Shown here piece by piece: positions 9,527 to 16,440 of a DNA stretch of 51,178 bases. Origin of the DNA: Fredinandcohnia onubensis (GTDB taxonomy: Bacteria; Bacillota; Bacilli; Bacillales; Bacillaceae_L). The stretch covers positions 1-51,178 of the forward strand of contig NZ_NSEA01000018.1 in assembly GCF_002734285.1 (NCBI RefSeq). Reading direction: 5' to 3'. Below the pieces are notes generated by a model that worked only from the letters and a program-made list of their open reading frames with translations, did no database searches and was not told the origin of the DNA. The stretch's first letter is position 1. Each line of letters starts with the position of its first letter. The translations under genes were made by a program, and so were the position numbers.

Positions 9527-9724
9527 TTGTCTCTATATAAAATTAAGGTTCCTTAAATAAAATAAGCGTTCCTTAAATAAAATTAATGTTCCCAAACCGA
9601 AGGTTTTTCCGGTACGTTTCCCGGCAGACCTTCGGTTTTTTTATGTAAAATTAGATGGGGTTCCAATCGGAATCTAATCCCATTTTCAATCAAAATTCAA
9701 TCCATATCCAGTCGCTTTTTTTAA
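9527..9724. repeat. 198-bp tandem repeat, copy A (includes the glmS terminator)
   Basis: Copy A of a direct duplication with a period of 198 bp; the shared TTGTCT motif starts at 9527 and again at 9725. Each copy contains three short motifs of the form GGTTCCTTAAATAAAAT / TAAGCGTTCC / TTAATGTTCC, an intrinsic terminator, and a run of AATCC/AATCG-type pentamers. Copies differ at scattered sites, so the duplication is not very recent. Confidence 0.85.
9594..9642 (+). terminator. Rho-independent terminator of glmS (copy A)
   Basis: AACCGAAGGT pairs with ACCTTCGGTT, core 9597-9604 with 9628-9635, then seven T residues. The loop contains a smaller CCGG/CCGG pairing. Confidence 0.85.
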
Positions 9725-9922
9725 TTGTCTCCATAAAAAATTAAGGTTCCTTAAATAAAATAAGCGTTCCTTAAATAAAATTAATGTTCCTAATCCGAAG
9801 GTTTTTCCGGTACTTTTCCTGGTAGACCTTCGGTTTTTTTTTGTATAAAATTCAGCGGGAATCCAATCGCAATCTAATCCCATTTTCAATCAGTATTCAA
9901 TCCGAATCCAATCGTTTTTTCA
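9725..9922. repeat. 198-bp tandem repeat, copy B
   Basis: Second copy of the unit described at 9527-9724, with the same order of motifs: GGTTCCTTAAATAAAA, AAGCGTTCC, ATGTTCC, terminator, then the AATCC pentamer run. Confidence 0.85.
9795..9842 (+). terminator. Second copy of the terminator hairpin
   Basis: CCGAAGGT (9795-9802) pairs with ACCTTCGG (9826-9833), then nine T residues. Duplicated with its flanks, so glmS is followed by two terminators 198 bp apart. Confidence 0.82.
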
Positions 9923-10371
9923 ATTCCGTATTCCTCCAATCGCTTGTCCAGTAAGGTTCCTAGCCTCTTTCAGTTAGTTTCCCACACAGTATTGAATCAG
10001 CATCCTTTCCAGTGTTTTTCCTCACTCCTTAGAATCAAAAAGTCCTCATTTATCTACTCCGTATTCGTCTATTAAGGAACGTAATTTTTTTATAAAAATC
10101 ATTGCAAAATCGGTACAATTTTGGGCAAAAATCGGGAAAAAAGGCGGGAACGTAATTTTTTTATAAGAGAAAATGGAAGGGGCATTGAAAGGGGCGTGAG
10201 CCCTTGGGGGATAAGGCGTTGAGTGTGATGGGAGGAGGAAGGGGCGTGGGAACGTTAATTTTCGATGGGGACATAGTAGATGGGCAAAGGATAGGAATAA
10301 AGGTTAGAAAGGGAATTTAGTATAATAAATAGTGAAATGGTATGGGAAGATAAAATAGGATGTGAATAAGG
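9923..10371. other. Noncoding stretch with inverted copies of the GTTCC motif
   Basis: No gene is supported. GGAACGTAATTTTTTTATA-type motifs at about 10077-10094 and 10148-10165, and GGAACGTTAATTTT near 10249, are reverse-complement relatives of the TATAAAATTAAGGTTCC motif in the 198-bp repeats. The rest is G-rich (GGGGCGTG, GGGAGGAGG), unlike its neighbours. Confidence 0.5.
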
Positions 10372-11205
10372 ATGCTTTCTCTTGAAGAATTCATTTCAAA
10401 AAGAAAAAAAGAAGATCGTATTAATGAATTTGATATTGAGTCAAAGGCTCAAAATATGCAAACGTGTATGAACTATATATTTGAGTATTTCAACCAATAC
10501 CTTGATGATTCAAAATTGGATGAAAAAACAGTGCTAAACGAAGAACGTCTTGAAAAGTATAAAAATTCTCTTCGGCAATATGAATCTGATATTCAGGAAT
10601 GGTTAGTTGGAATTTATGATGATTATGACAAGCAACTGAATCGTTCTATTGTTAGTTACCTTAAAAAAGATGAATTATTTTATCTATACAACACTGATCA
10701 AGAGTTTCGCAGTGTTTCTTATGATTGTTACGCTCAACTTATAAAGAAAAACCATTTTCTGAAAGAGCAGACGGAAATGCTTTTCCTTTTCATCAAAGAT
10801 CATCACCGAATTCAAAGTAATCCAAAAATGGATTTTGAAAATATCTATATATCAGAGGAAGTAGAAGAGTGGATTAAAAAGACGTGGGATAAATACCAAG
10901 TAAATTTGCTGACTTTTGCTTCAAACTATGTTTCTCGTTTTTTTGACAATGAGGAGACTTGGGATGTGAAGCATAGAATAAGAAGCAAAGATAGTTGGCG
11001 AAAATATGAGTACGACTATAAACAAAAAAGTAATTTATTCAATATTAATTCATTACATAGAAGAATTTCAAAAAAACCATTTATCAGAGGAAAAAAACAA
11101 TTTCTTGAAATCTTATTAATGTATTGTTGGCTTCATGAAATAGATGGCGATGAAGATTACTGGCAGGAATATATAAATAAGGTCTTACCTTCAATCCTTT
11201 TCTAA
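10372..11205 (+). CDS. Hypothetical protein
   Basis: A 277-residue protein that I do not recognise. It is strongly charged, rich in Lys, Glu, Asp, Tyr and Phe, with no signal peptide, no membrane helix and no cysteine cluster, so it is probably cytosolic and largely helical. The ATG at 10372 is the first possible start, since an in-frame stop lies nine bases upstream; the ribosome site is weak (TAGGA at about 10356-10360). It stands alone between the glmS repeat region and a bidirectional terminator and has higher AT content than the core genes. It could be an accessory gene brought in with the repeats; no function can be claimed. Confidence 0.7.
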   Translation: MLSLEEFISKRKKEDRINEFDIESKAQNMQTCMNYIFEYFNQYLDDSKLDEKTVLNEERLEKYKNSLRQYESDIQEWLVGIYDDYDKQLNRSIVSYLKKDELFYLYNTDQEFRSVSYDCYAQLIKKNHFLKEQTEMLFLFIKDHHRIQSNPKMDFENIYISEEVEEWIKKTWDKYQVNLLTFASNYVSRFFDNEETWDVKHRIRSKDSWRKYEYDYKQKSNLFNINSLHRRISKKPFIRGKKQFLEILLMYCWLHEIDGDEDYWQEYINKVLPSILF

Positions 11206-11225
11206 CAAGTGAGTTGATTAAGAGC

Positions 11226-11260
11226 AAAAAGCGTTATTCCATTAGGAGTAACGCCTTTTT
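11226..11260. terminator. Bidirectional terminator
   Basis: GCGTTATTCC (11231-11240) pairs with GGAGTAACGC (11245-11254) around loop ATTA, with an A run before and a T run after. It serves both the hypothetical gene (+) and the TetR gene (-). Confidence 0.88.
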
Positions 11261-11272
11261 ACTAAAGAAACT

Positions 11273-11845
11273 TTATACTACTTCATTCTTTAACAATTGC
11301 CTAATAGACAAACTTGCATCTTCTAAATATATTTCTGGTGATTTACTGCTATTTTGCTTCCAATCAATTGAAGCTCCGTATATCATCCAACTTAACATCG
11401 TGGCCAGTATTCTTAGCTTTTCATTACTCTCATCCTGATACTTTTTTAATAGAGATTGTAAGATAATCTGTTCAAGCTCCTTTTTTAATATGGCTTCGAT
11501 ATTCACGCTCATATCATGATAACTTCTTTGACATCGGGTTGATAAGCCCATATGGAATGTAGTAATAGATAAGAACAAACTCTTTAGCATTTCCTCGCTG
11601 AACTCTTCATTATTCGACAATTCCTTTAGTACATTCTCCAGTAAATCTTCTTTTATCACTTTTTCCAGCAAATCATATTTATCGAGAAAATGACGATAAA
11701 AAGTTGCCCGATTAATCATGGCTCCTGTTGTAATATCACTGATTTTGATACTGTTGAACTCCTTTTTTTCCAAGAGCTCTACAAAGGAATCAAAAATGAA
11801 TTTCCTTGTTCGAATTGAACGCAAATCCGTGTTTTCCCCAGTCAT
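11273..11845 (-). CDS. TetR/AcrR-family transcriptional regulator
   Basis: A 190-residue repressor of the TetR type. The N-terminal helix-turn-helix is clear (about residues 30-55: SIKISDITTGAMINRATFYRHF), followed by a helical ligand-binding half. Transcribed away from the azoreductase-pirin pair, with a 194-bp divergent region containing two inverted repeats. By analogy to many such pairs it probably represses the azoreductase operon and itself in the absence of an electrophile or quinone ligand; this is inferred from context only. Confidence 0.85.
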   Translation of the reverse strand: MTGENTDLRSIRTRKFIFDSFVELLEKKEFNSIKISDITTGAMINRATFYRHFLDKYDLLEKVIKEDLLENVLKELSNNEEFSEEMLKSLFLSITTFHMGLSTRCQRSYHDMSVNIEAILKKELEQIILQSLLKKYQDESNEKLRILATMLSWMIYGASIDWKQNSSKSPEIYLEDASLSIRQLLKNEVV

Positions 11846-11898
11846 TAAAATACCTCCATTTCAGAATGATAAGACATTTTTCGTGATTTGTGGCTTAT

Positions 11899-11922
11899 GC
11901 AACAAAGTGAAGATTTTGTTGC
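11899..11922. promoter_or_regulatory. Inverted repeat in the TetR/azoreductase divergent region
   Basis: GCAACAAA (11899-11906) and TTTGTTGC (11915-11922), perfect 8-bp arms with an 8-bp spacer. A candidate operator for the adjacent TetR repressor, just upstream of its start codon. Confidence 0.5.
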
Positions 11923-11951
11923 TTGAGGGGTGAACAGATCATATCTATAAT

Positions 11952-11990
11952 TTGATTATACAACAAGTGTTGCGTATGCAATAGTTGTAA
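11952..11990 (+). promoter_or_regulatory. Candidate azoreductase promoter with operator
   Basis: A TTGATT (11952-11957) / 17 bp / TATGCA (11975-11980) promoter-like pair overlaps the dyad TTGCGTATGCAA (11970-11981), flanked by ACAAC and GTTGT. The half-site GCAAC/GTTGC is shared with the dyad at 11899-11922. A repressor bound here would block the promoter. Confidence 0.45.
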
Positions 11991-12039
11991 AATTAATTCC
12001 CTTTTATTGTGGGAACAGGAATTTAGGAGGATTTATTAA

Positions 12040-12681
12040 ATGAATTTATTAGTAGTTAAAGCAAATAATCGCCCGGCATCTCAGGGTGTATCTAGTAAAA
12101 TGTATGAAACTTTCATGGAGTCTATAAAAGAGGCAAATAATCTAAATGTGACTGTCTATGATGTTTTTGAAGAAGATATGCCATACTTTGGGCAAGAATT
12201 ATTTGATGCTTTTGGAAAATTACAAAGTGGTGATGAACTATCAGAATTAGAACAACGTCTTCTAGCTGCGAAACAAAAAGCGAAAGATGTATTTGCTGCA
12301 GCTGATGTTGTCGTATTTATTTTTCCATTGTGGAACTTGACGGTTCCCGCAAAACTTCACACATTTATTGACTACATTGATGAAGCGGGTTACACCTTCA
12401 AATACGGTTCAGATGGTTCGCCAGTTTATTTAATGCCAGAGAAAAAGATTATTCTAATGAATGCCAGAGGTGGGTATTATTCTTCACCCGAAATGCAGAA
12501 GATGGAACATGCAGTGAATTATATGAGAAGCATATTTGCTGGAATGTTTGGTATGGAACTTACTGATGAGGTTGTTATTGAGGGACATAATGCAAGGCCT
12601 GATAAAGCAGAAGAGATCATTGGAAATGGGATGCGTAAAGTAACAGAAGTCGCAGAGAAATTAGCTTATCAATATGCTTAA
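12040..12681 (+). CDS. FMN-dependent NADH-azoreductase (AzoR/AcpD family)
   Basis: Flavodoxin-fold NAD(P)H:quinone/azo-compound oxidoreductase. The 213-residue protein keeps the family landmarks: an N-terminal beta strand and phosphate loop (VVKANNRPASQGVSS), the FMN-binding PLWNLTVPAKLHTFIDYI segment (about residues 98-115) followed by AGYTFKY, and NARGGYYSS. AGGAGG lies upstream. It is followed after 38 bp by a pirin gene and preceded by a divergent TetR gene. Family members reduce quinones and azo dyes by two electrons, so a role in electrophile or quinone resistance is likely. Confidence 0.88.
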   Translation: MNLLVVKANNRPASQGVSSKMYETFMESIKEANNLNVTVYDVFEEDMPYFGQELFDAFGKLQSGDELSELEQRLLAAKQKAKDVFAAADVVVFIFPLWNLTVPAKLHTFIDYIDEAGYTFKYGSDGSPVYLMPEKKIILMNARGGYYSSPEMQKMEHAVNYMRSIFAGMFGMELTDEVVIEGHNARPDKAEEIIGNGMRKVTEVAEKLAYQYA

Positions 12682-12719
12682 TCAAATGGAGTAATCATTC
12701 CAATGAAGGAGGAATTGAG

Positions 12720-13592
12720 ATGACCAAGGAAACAACATTTCATAGAGATATAAAGGATTTTTGGTATCCAACATATAATAAAAATGGTTATCCACATGTC
12801 CAACAAGGAGTTATTCTTAATCCTGAGAGGAATCAAGAATTTTCTCCCTTTATTCTTATGGCCGAAGACTGGTATAAACGTGGAGTCTTCGCCGACCATC
12901 CTCACCGAGGCTTTCAAACTGTAACGTATGTTGTTGATGGGAGGCTGGAACATATAGATAATGCGGGTGGCTATAGCCTATTAAATGCTGGTGATGTTCA
13001 ATACATGAATGCTGGATGGGCAGCTAGACATGCGGAAGAGGCTTATTATGATGACTTGATTCATACATTACAGGTATGGCTAAACCTTCCAAAAAATTTG
13101 AAGCGTACAGAAACAGCTTATCAAAACATCTATGTTGAAGATGCTCCTGTAGTGAACTTTGAAGGTGGTTCGATTCGAGTGTATTCAGGGGATATTGCAG
13201 GGGTAAAAGGACCAATGAATAGTTTGGTACCTATTACAATGGTGGAAATTACCCTTCGTGAAGGAACTGAGTTTACACATATTTTACCTGAGAATCATAA
13301 TTCATTCTTGTACATGTTGGCAGGAGAGATGGAATTCGGAGAAAGTAAGACAAAGATAGGTAAAACAGGAGCAGCTACAATATCCTTTAATGAAGAAGGC
13401 TCCGAGTCTAACCAAAGTGAATTAAAAATAAAAGCAAAAACTCGTTCTAAAGTGTTGATATATTCAGGTGTTCCTATTCGGGAAGAAATTGCATTTGGTG
13501 GACCATTTGTAATGAATACGGCAGAAGAAATCCGGGAGGCATTTCGAGATCTTCAGCGAGGAGTATTTGGACCTCCTGCTGTAAAAGAGTAA
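12720..13592 (+). CDS. Pirin family protein
   Basis: Cupin-fold pirin protein of 290 residues. The metal-binding N-terminal cupin shows the signature HPHRGFQTVTYVVDGRLEH (about residues 59-77), with His59, His61 and His77-type ligands, and QYMNAGWAARHAEE. Some bacterial pirins have quercetinase activity or sense redox state. AAGGAGGAA lies 8 bp upstream. The gene is paired with the azoreductase (38 bp apart, same strand), a common partnership in bacteria. The exact substrate is unknown. Confidence 0.88.
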   Translation: MTKETTFHRDIKDFWYPTYNKNGYPHVQQGVILNPERNQEFSPFILMAEDWYKRGVFADHPHRGFQTVTYVVDGRLEHIDNAGGYSLLNAGDVQYMNAGWAARHAEEAYYDDLIHTLQVWLNLPKNLKRTETAYQNIYVEDAPVVNFEGGSIRVYSGDIAGVKGPMNSLVPITMVEITLREGTEFTHILPENHNSFLYMLAGEMEFGESKTKIGKTGAATISFNEEGSESNQSELKIKAKTRSKVLIYSGVPIREEIAFGGPFVMNTAEEIREAFRDLQRGVFGPPAVKE

Positions 13593-13947
13593 GGGGAATT
13601 TTCATAGGAAAAGGAACTACATTGTGTGGAAGGCTGCACTTATACAATGAAGTATTTTAAATGAGTGATGGACTAGAATCGGGGTTTCATTTTTACCTCT
13701 TTATTCTTTTTTCTATTATATCTCCACGCTAAAAAGTCGGTACCTACTGCTAAATAGTTGGTATCCAGAGCGGGAAGACCAACGGGTAAACAAATATGTA
13801 TTCAATCTTGATTCAATCGTAAAATCAATCAAAATTCGGGGGGCGGGTCCAGTAGGACTTCGTCCCTTTTCTTTTCTAAAAGGCAAAGTAAAGGGAAAAC
13901 AGCGGAAGTGGTGAGAATTCCTCCGCTGTAGTGTAAATTTGTACATT
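13593..13947. other. 355-bp noncoding stretch after the pirin gene
   Basis: No gene is supported. It contains a GGTACC/GGTATC pair around 13739-13763, a run of ATTCAATC/AATCAATC pentamers at 13798-13838 that resembles the tail of the 198-bp repeats near glmS, and a G-rich GGGGGGCGGG. Confidence 0.4.
13893..13929 (-). terminator. Terminator of the minus-strand exporter cassette
   Basis: CAGCGGA (13900-13906) pairs with TCCGCTG (13922-13928). On the minus strand it is followed by TTTTCCCTTT. Located just beyond the small membrane-protein gene. Confidence 0.6.
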
Positions 13948-14169
13948 TTAATTTTCACTTTTAGTAGAGTCGTCTTTTTTACGAGATGCTAAACCTATGA
14001 CCCCGCCAACTATAATAAATACAATGTTTAAAATGATTTCAAATCCTTGAAAGGCATCAACATAATTAACTAAAAACCAGCTTTTACCTCCATTTGTTAG
14101 ATGATTAATTAGCCCTCCTACTCCTTGGATAAGGAATAGTAAACTAAGTCCACTAATAATTTCTTTCAT
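13948..14169 (-). CDS. Small membrane protein, function unknown
   Basis: A 73-residue protein with two hydrophobic segments (about residues 3-20 and 40-60) and a charged C-terminal tail (RKKDDSTKSEN). ATG 14169 is preferred because GAGGTG lies 8 bp upstream; the GTG three codons earlier falls inside that ribosome site. It is the second gene of a two-gene unit after the GAP/LysE-like exporter (24 bp apart). I do not recognise a named family. Confidence 0.7.
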   Translation of the reverse strand: MKEIISGLSLLFLIQGVGGLINHLTNGGKSWFLVNYVDAFQGFEIILNIVFIIVGGVIGLASRKKDDSTKSEN

Positions 14170-14193
14170 GATGAACACCTCATTAAAATTATT

Positions 14194-14907
14194 TTAATTT
14201 AATATGCCTCTAAGACCGATGTTGAAAAAAACTGCACCTACTACTCCTATCGCTACTAAGAGTGAAGAAATTGGAGCTTCATTTAATTTTGACCTGATTT
14301 TATTTAGAAATTGATGTAGTTTGTCTTTAAGCACAATATTAACTCCTAAAAGCAGTAGTGAAGGAAGCACCATTACAAGATTGTACCCAGTTATAATTAA
14401 GATGGAAGGAGTAGGCTCTATTGCTAGGTGATCCATTAATAAAATTGAATAAAAGTAAGGCAATGCAGTTACAAATTCAATTAGAAAAACAATGCTTCCT
14501 AATATGATCATCCCTTTGATAGTTGTGTTTGTGGGTATAATTGAAATTAAACGTTTTTTTGTAGTATCTTTTGGTTTACTGAAGCTAATTAGAACAAGAA
14601 CCATTCCAAAAAGGATATAAAACCAATTGATAAAGTCAATTTCAGATAATTGTTCGATTCTCGTCAATAGTGATTCTCCACCAAAGTATAGTAATAAACC
14701 CATTACAAAGTAGCCTAATTGCGTAATAGATAGAAAAACAAGCAAGCGAGAAGATAATTGATTAGGTTGTGTCAATAATAAATAGGCTGTTACAGCGAGT
14801 ACACCAGGACTTAATATGTCAACTAAGGCACAAATGGAAATAATTATTAAGGCTGTTGATATGTCTATTAATGAAGATGGCATCATTGCTTCAATCGTTT
14901 CTATCAA
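14194..14907 (-). CDS. GAP/LysE-like integral membrane transporter
   Basis: A 237-residue polytopic protein with about six hydrophobic helices. The N-terminal half has the ALVDILSPGVLAVTAYLLL segment, typical of the GAP (Sap, sulfolipid-1-addressing) branch of LysE-superfamily exporters, in which a conserved proline/glycine pair sits in the first helices. Probably an exporter of a small molecule or lipid; substrate unknown. Transcribed divergently from a TetR gene with a perfect palindrome between them, so it is likely the target of that repressor. Confidence 0.7.
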   Translation of the reverse strand: MIETIEAMMPSSLIDISTALIIISICALVDILSPGVLAVTAYLLLTQPNQLSSRLLVFLSITQLGYFVMGLLLYFGGESLLTRIEQLSEIDFINWFYILFGMVLVLISFSKPKDTTKKRLISIIPTNTTIKGMIILGSIVFLIEFVTALPYFYSILLMDHLAIEPTPSILIITGYNLVMVLPSLLLLGVNIVLKDKLHQFLNKIRSKLNEAPISSLLVAIGVVGAVFFNIGLRGILN

Positions 14908-14968
14908 TTAAATAGTACCTCCTTTTTAATATGTGGTATTATTATAATACAATGTGCTAAAAAGATAA

Positions 14969-14983
14969 TAACACACTGTGTTA
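14969..14983. promoter_or_regulatory. Perfect operator-like palindrome
   Basis: TAACACA-C-TGTGTTA, 7-bp arms around one central base, between the divergent exporter and TetR genes. A diverged half-site (ACAATGTG) lies at 14949-14956. Most likely the TetR binding site controlling both genes. Confidence 0.7.
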
Positions 14984-15005
14984 AATAGGGGAAGTGGTTT
15001 TAATA

Positions 15006-15605
15006 ATGCCAAAGATTGTTAATCATGAGCAAAAGAGGAAGTCGATCGCAGAAGCTGCATGGAATATTATTAAGCAAGAAGGGTTTGAGAAAGCATCAAT
15101 ACGCAGAGTTGCAACTGAAGCAGGGATGTCCTCTGGTGCGTTAAGACATTATTTTTCAACACAGGATGAAATGTTATTATTTATCATGAATTATTACCTG
15201 GAAGAAGGAAAAAAACGTTCTCAAAGTAAAAATTGGTCAGAAAACCCATTGCAAGCAGTTGAGGAAGTTCTATTAGAGCTTGTGCCAATTGACGAAAAAA
15301 AGAAAATTGAAACGAGTGTTTGGTGGATCTTTGCACTTCGCTCACTTACAAGTGATACATTAAAAGAAAAAAAAGATGAAATGACTAACGGAACGTATGA
15401 ATTAGCGAATTCTATGATTCAGATGTTAGTTTTACAAGGGCTTTTACCCGAGTCAATTAATGTAGAATTAGAAACAAGTAGGCTATCAGCATTGATTGAA
15501 GGTTTGTCAATTCATGCTCTATTAAGACCTGATGTGTACTCCTCAGAAAAGGTTAAGGAAGTAATCCGTTATCATTTAGAAACACTTTGCAAAGTATGTA
15601 ATTAG
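15006..15605 (+). CDS. TetR-family transcriptional regulator
   Basis: A 199-residue regulator. The N-terminal helix-turn-helix (about residues 25-48) reads KASIRRVATEAGMSSGALRHYFSTQDEM. This, together with the C-terminal region, resembles the BetI/TetR_C_6-type subgroup. The ATG at 15006 is taken over the GTG at 14994, which overlaps the ribosome site GGGGAAGTGG. Divergent from the GAP/LysE-like exporter pair, which it probably represses through the palindrome at 14969-14983. Confidence 0.85.
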   Translation: MPKIVNHEQKRKSIAEAAWNIIKQEGFEKASIRRVATEAGMSSGALRHYFSTQDEMLLFIMNYYLEEGKKRSQSKNWSENPLQAVEEVLLELVPIDEKKKIETSVWWIFALRSLTSDTLKEKKDEMTNGTYELANSMIQMLVLQGLLPESINVELETSRLSALIEGLSIHALLRPDVYSSEKVKEVIRYHLETLCKVCN

Positions 15606-15936
15606 AAAGTTAATAAAATGAGTGCTCAATCAAATTGGGGGTGATTATGATTGAAAAAAAAACTGAATCAATTTACATAGGTAGATGTTATTGAAAGGAA
15701 AATACATTTCACAAATACAAATACTATATTCGAGTAACGAGGGCTTTTGCGGAATAAAGGTGGGATCAATACCTAAGTAGTTCAGATAACGTGGGGAAAA
15801 TGGTAAATATCAAATAGAATTCTACACTAAAACACATCAAAATCAACGCACTAAATCGCACATTAAAACGCTTGGATATATCCAAGCGTTTTTCATCTTA
15901 AATTTCAATTTTTATTAAAGCACGTCATTTTAGTTA
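15606..15936. other. 331-bp noncoding stretch
   Basis: A strong ribosome-site-like GGGGGTGAT precedes an ATG at 15647 that opens only 15 codons, perhaps the stub of a lost gene. Apart from the terminator at 15866-15895, nothing else is seen. Confidence 0.4.
15866..15895. terminator. Bidirectional terminator
   Basis: Perfect 11-bp stem AAACGCTTGGA (15866-15876) with TCCAAGCGTTT (15881-15891), loop TATA. Serves the minus-strand lipoprotein gene and any plus-strand transcript. Confidence 0.88.
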
Positions 15937-16275
15937 TCATACATCTGGAACTCTTTTGTGTATATACCAGTCTCCATTATCATCCTGTTTCAATACAAAG
16001 TAAATAAATTCATCTTGACCAGTATATTCTTTATATTGATAAATATTAAATTGATGTCCTCCATCCTCTGTTACATTTTTAGCATCAGTAATTATCACTT
16101 TATCTGCAACTGATTTTCCGTCTTTCGATACTATAAAATCGTAAATTACCTTTCCAGGACCATTAGTATAATCTGTTACTACATTTTTGTTTTTAGCATT
16201 TTGACATCCCGCCAAAGCAAATGTAATAAGCATTATGGTTATAAGGTGAATTACTTTTGTATAATCTTTTTTCAT
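15937..16275 (-). CDS. Putative lipoprotein, function unknown
   Basis: A 112-residue secreted lipoprotein. The signal peptide MKKDYTKVIHLITIMLITFA ends in the lipobox LAGC, so lipidation of Cys23 is expected. The mature part is small and acidic/aromatic, with a YxxY-rich beta pattern (FNIYQYKEY, EFIYFVLKQDDNGDWYIHKR); I do not recognise the family. GGGGGA lies upstream of the ATG. The left end of the insertion sequence is only 26 bp upstream of the start codon, so the native promoter has probably been displaced. Confidence 0.75.
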   Translation of the reverse strand: MKKDYTKVIHLITIMLITFALAGCQNAKNKNVVTDYTNGPGKVIYDFIVSKDGKSVADKVIITDAKNVTEDGGHQFNIYQYKEYTGQDEFIYFVLKQDDNGDWYIHKRVPDV

Positions 16276-16300
16276 TTTTATTCCCCCATTAAACTCTCCG

Positions 16301-16319
16301 TATTGTCAAAACTTTTATA
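16301..16319 (+). repeat. IS terminal inverted repeat, left
   Basis: TATTGTCAAAACTTTTATA. Matches the right end at 15 of 19 positions when that is reversed and complemented. Confidence 0.75.
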
Positions 16320-16440
16320 TTAAATAGGCTATAAAATGCCTTGATAGAGGGCTTTTTGAGCAAAAAAATTGCCACCCCCTGAATTTTAGGAAATAGTGAG
16401 GTTACCACACCAAACACCAACCTAAAAAGGAAGTGACAAG

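Noticed and set aside
11214..11438. Plus-strand ORF over the end of the TetR gene
   Set aside because: Antisense shadow that spans the bidirectional terminator; the TetR frame on the other strand is clearly the real one.
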